DNA of 64,000 nucleotides from Flavobacteriales bacterium UBA6057 (lineage in GTDB: Bacteria > Bacteroidota > Bacteroidia > Flavobacteriales_G > Salibacteraceae): assembly GCA_002428995.1 (NCBI GenBank), contig DIYJ01000011.1, positions 186,001-250,000 on the forward strand, given 5' to 3'. The notes beneath the pieces were generated by a model, which searched no databases, was not told the origin of the DNA, and saw nothing but the letters and a program-made list of their open reading frames with translations. Both the position numbers and the translations under genes were made by a program. How positions within the stretch are numbered: the first letter of the stretch is position 1; the number at the start of each line of letters is the position of its first letter. Positions 62,007-64,000 of the stretch are shown piece after piece.

Positions 62007-62506
62007 TGACCTCCACTGAAAAAGAAATGGGTTTGGACAATCTACCGGCACACTCGAGGCTCTGGATTTTCCAGAGTTCAAGAGTTCTGGAAGGAGAGTC
62101 ACTCAAAGAAATTTCCACGCAGTTGGAGTCTTTTCTAAGAGATTGGGCCGCTCACGGCAAACAGCTCTTTGCAGGTTTTGAGATTCGCTTTGGCCGTTTC
62201 ATCATCATCGCTGTGGACGAAAAGCTCGCTGCAGCTTCCGGTTGTTCTATTGATAAGATGATGCGCTTTGTTCAAGCGCTGGACCAGCATTATTCCATGA
62301 ACTTACTCGACCGGATGAAGGTGGCCTATCGAAAAGGAGAAGGCGTGGAGGAAGTAAGTGTGAATCGATTTACCGAAATGCTCAAGAGTGGGGAAGCGAA
62401 CAACGATACCCTGGTGTTCAATAACCTTGCGGAGACTCTGGGGCAGCTTGAGGCTCAGTGGGAGGTTCCGGTGAGTCAGAGTTGGCACTCGAATTTGAAT
62501 CCGTAG
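62003..62506 (+). CDS. Conserved hypothetical protein (often mislabelled ABC transporter ATPase)
   Basis: A 167-residue soluble protein of unknown function. I recall close relatives named ABC transporter ATPase, but there is no Walker A or ABC signature. Conserved blocks seen: LPAHSRLWIFQSSR, GFEIRFGRFIIIAVDE, SGCSIDKMMRFVQ and WEVPVSQSWHS at the end. Its start overlaps the CCG gene by 4 bases, so it may belong to the same redox unit. Its 3' end overlaps the convergent OstA-like gene by 89 bases. Confidence 0.75.
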   Translation: MMTSTEKEMGLDNLPAHSRLWIFQSSRVLEGESLKEISTQLESFLRDWAAHGKQLFAGFEIRFGRFIIIAVDEKLAAASGCSIDKMMRFVQALDQHYSMNLLDRMKVAYRKGEGVEEVSVNRFTEMLKSGEANNDTLVFNNLAETLGQLEAQWEVPVSQSWHSNLNP

Positions 62507-64000
62507 TCATCATCTTGTCCAGCGCCTTAGGCTTCTTCACCTTTTTTTCCGCCTTCGGTAATCTCGGCTGAGGGATCATAAGATCCTCCACGGAGGTCGG
62601 CCGCTCATCAGCTCTCCAGATAAAGCCTTTCAGTTTAATTCCTGTGGCCACCATGTCATCCGAGGGTGTAAGCACGGCATCAGGCTGATCGAAAAATTTG
62701 ATCCGCTGAACCTTATTGCTGTCGATCATGATAGTCATGTTCGCGCATTTGGTCTCATTCACACCAATCATATTACCGTCATCCTCTCTCGAATAATAGA
62801 CGGTTTCACCATTGCCAAACACATCCACCCGACTCAGGGCTGATTCCTTGAAGTAAGCGATCATATCCCGCCCTTTGATCTGGTTATAGTAGATGCTATC
62901 GTCCAGCGAAATGATGTAGGCGTTGCGATCCATCAGCATTCGGTCGATGTCCTGATTCTTCATCAGAAGCGCAATGCTATCAGCCGTGATCTGATTCGCA
63001 TCTGACCAGAGAATGGGATCACGGTAAAGATGTATGATACTGTCAACGGTGAGGTAAACCAGCGAGTCGCACTTACCTTGAAGGTCGCTTTTGAAGAAAC
63101 GAACACCGTGATAGGTTTTAACGATTCGCTTGTGCAGTGTATCTACAAGCGAGTGCAATGTGTCTGCTGTCAGAAAAAATGTATCTCCGTCCATGTCCTG
63201 CTTCAGAAGCAGGTTTTCAGTGACGTAGGAAACACTGTCTTCCTCATAGTAGATGGCATAGTCACCCGTTACTTCAAACTTCTGGTTGGTGTCTATCATC
63301 GCCACGTTGCAGAAAGACTCACCAATCTTTGCGGCCTCATCGTAATAGATCGTATCACCTTTCAGGATTTGCTGTGCTGAGGCGATTTCTGCGTTTTTAA
63401 TGAACTTGGCTTCGTCCTGAAGTTGATCGAACCAGCCATATTCACAATAGATGGTACGCGAAGAACTCTTGATGTAAGTGGGGCCGAAAAACCATGTTTT
63501 CTCCAGATCAGAGGAATAGTGCATGGTATCCGTGAGAATGTCATAGTCAGGATGGTTCATCACCACACTGTCCTTGAAGTGGAATGTTCTTGAACTGGGG
63601 TAGTAGTAGCCCTTTTCGCTGGTGAGGTGTGTCTTTTCCTGCTCGCTGTCAATCTCTCCGCCACCGAAGTAATACGCCACCCCTGATGCTCGATCGTAGT
63701 CTAAGTAATCTGTTTTCAGGATGGAGCTCTTGTTGTCAATGACCACGTTGTTGCGCACTCGGGCGAGCTTCACATTTCCATCGTAATACAAACTGTCACC
63801 GGTCATGGTAAGTGAATCGCCTTCCTCGATTCGAACATTGCCAAAAGCATCCAGACTGTTGTTGTCATAGAGATAGGCGCTATCACAGTACATAAAGACT
63901 TCTTTTTGTTGAAGTCTTACGTTACCAATGAGCTTGTTGGCACCGTTGGGAGTACTGTTGTCTGCTACCAGTCTGTCGGCATGCAACAATTCAATCTCCT
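62418..64000 (-). CDS. OstA/LptA-like periplasmic LPS transport protein, N-terminus outside window
   Basis: The frame is open through the window edge (first visible residues EIELLHADRLVADN), so only the C-terminal part, over 520 residues, is seen. It repeats the OstA pattern: NKLIGNVRLQQKEVFMYCDSAYLYDNNSLDAFGNVRIEEGD and later GKRLD-like YYDGNVKLARVRNNVVI and DYAIYYEEDSVSYV. OstA-like proteins extend the LptA bridge of the LPS transport route, here much longer than LptA. The C-terminus is low in complexity (PEPPTEPQAAPESP). It overlaps the convergent gene by 89 bases. Confidence 0.82.
   Translation of the reverse strand, partial: EIELLHADRLVADNSTPNGANKLIGNVRLQQKEVFMYCDSAYLYDNNSLDAFGNVRIEEGDSLTMTGDSLYYDGNVKLARVRNNVVIDNKSSILKTDYLDYDRASGVAYYFGGGEIDSEQEKTHLTSEKGYYYPSSRTFHFKDSVVMNHPDYDILTDTMHYSSDLEKTWFFGPTYIKSSSRTIYCEYGWFDQLQDEAKFIKNAEIASAQQILKGDTIYYDEAAKIGESFCNVAMIDTNQKFEVTGDYAIYYEEDSVSYVTENLLLKQDMDGDTFFLTADTLHSLVDTLHKRIVKTYHGVRFFKSDLQGKCDSLVYLTVDSIIHLYRDPILWSDANQITADSIALLMKNQDIDRMLMDRNAYIISLDDSIYYNQIKGRDMIAYFKESALSRVDVFGNGETVYYSREDDGNMIGVNETKCANMTIMIDSNKVQRIKFFDQPDAVLTPSDDMVATGIKLKGFIWRADERPTSVEDLMIPQPRLPKAEKKVKKPKALDKMMTTDSNSSANSDSPEPPTEPQAAPESPQGY

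Noticed and set aside
62003..62506. ABC transporter ATPase label for this protein
   Set aside because: No Walker A, Walker B or ABC signature; the label seems an old database error.

Overview
The window is a gene-dense bacterial chromosome segment with about 56 protein genes, no stretch over 300 bases without a gene, and no tRNA, rRNA, insertion sequence or CRISPR array that I could see. It reads as Bacteroidota, most likely order Flavobacteriales. The evidence is a 289-residue-class primary sigma factor, a PorT homologue beside ubiE, secreted proteins with type IX secretion (T9SS) C-terminal domains, the lipoprotein form of TamA (TamL), split LptD/OstA genes, many TTG/GTG starts, and many copies of the Bacteroidota -7 promoter box TAnnTTTG (often with TTG about 17-21 bases upstream). 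I cannot fix family or genus.

Layout. (1) 1-13038, plus strand: a surface polysaccharide locus with the end of a UDP-sugar 2-epimerase gene, an RmlD-like reductase, glycosyltransferases, two deacetylase-like proteins, a formyltransferase-like protein, an O-antigen polymerase-like membrane protein, a FemAB/GNAT-like protein, a sulfotransferase, a DUF354 protein, a Wzi-like outer-membrane protein and a sugar transferase. (2) 13093-16967: an OmpA-family protein, a small beta-barrel and an AlaDH/saccharopine dehydrogenase-like enzyme. (3) 16964-26960, mostly minus: housekeeping genes rpe, rpoD, pnp, rpsO, accD, tamL, an rRNA methyltransferase (plus strand), porT and ubiE. (4) 26960-30984: trkH, rfaE1 and an aminotransferase, which with ubiE and porT look like one operon read from a promoter at about 31004. 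(5) 31074-34672: a small conserved protein, then a minus-strand operon tauE-like, a 42-residue membrane protein, two unknown envelope proteins and meaB. (6) 34856-40811: nitroreductase, then a second polysaccharide module (GT4, Wzx, Wzz, Wzy-type). (7) 40788-43579: SpoIIE phosphatase, LpxD-like acyltransferase, efp. (8) 43741-50817: an outer-membrane pair including a helix-hairpin-helix barrel protein, two T9SS cargo proteins and rsmE. (9) 50986-54733: pckA, DUF423 and the second saccharopine dehydrogenase. (10) 54870-64000: an envelope cluster with LptD, cell-wall amidase, MlaD, a membrane Fe-S protein with its CCG partner, an unknown protein and an OstA-like protein cut by the window end.

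How they may work together. Regions 1 and 6 complement each other: region 1 supplies sugar synthesis, transfer and modification, while flippase and chain-length control occur only in region 6. Regions 3, 8 and 10 share an envelope theme (TamL, LptD/OstA, MlaD, amidase, PorT and T9SS cargo). The enzymes at 15759 and 53387 look like the two halves of the saccharopine route of lysine breakdown, encoded 36 kb apart. The most interesting items for follow-up are the signal-peptide-bearing HhH outer-membrane protein and its partner, the MlaD/Fe-S/CCG redox-envelope cluster, the attenuator-like leader of the tauE-like gene, and several iterated short intergenic repeats.
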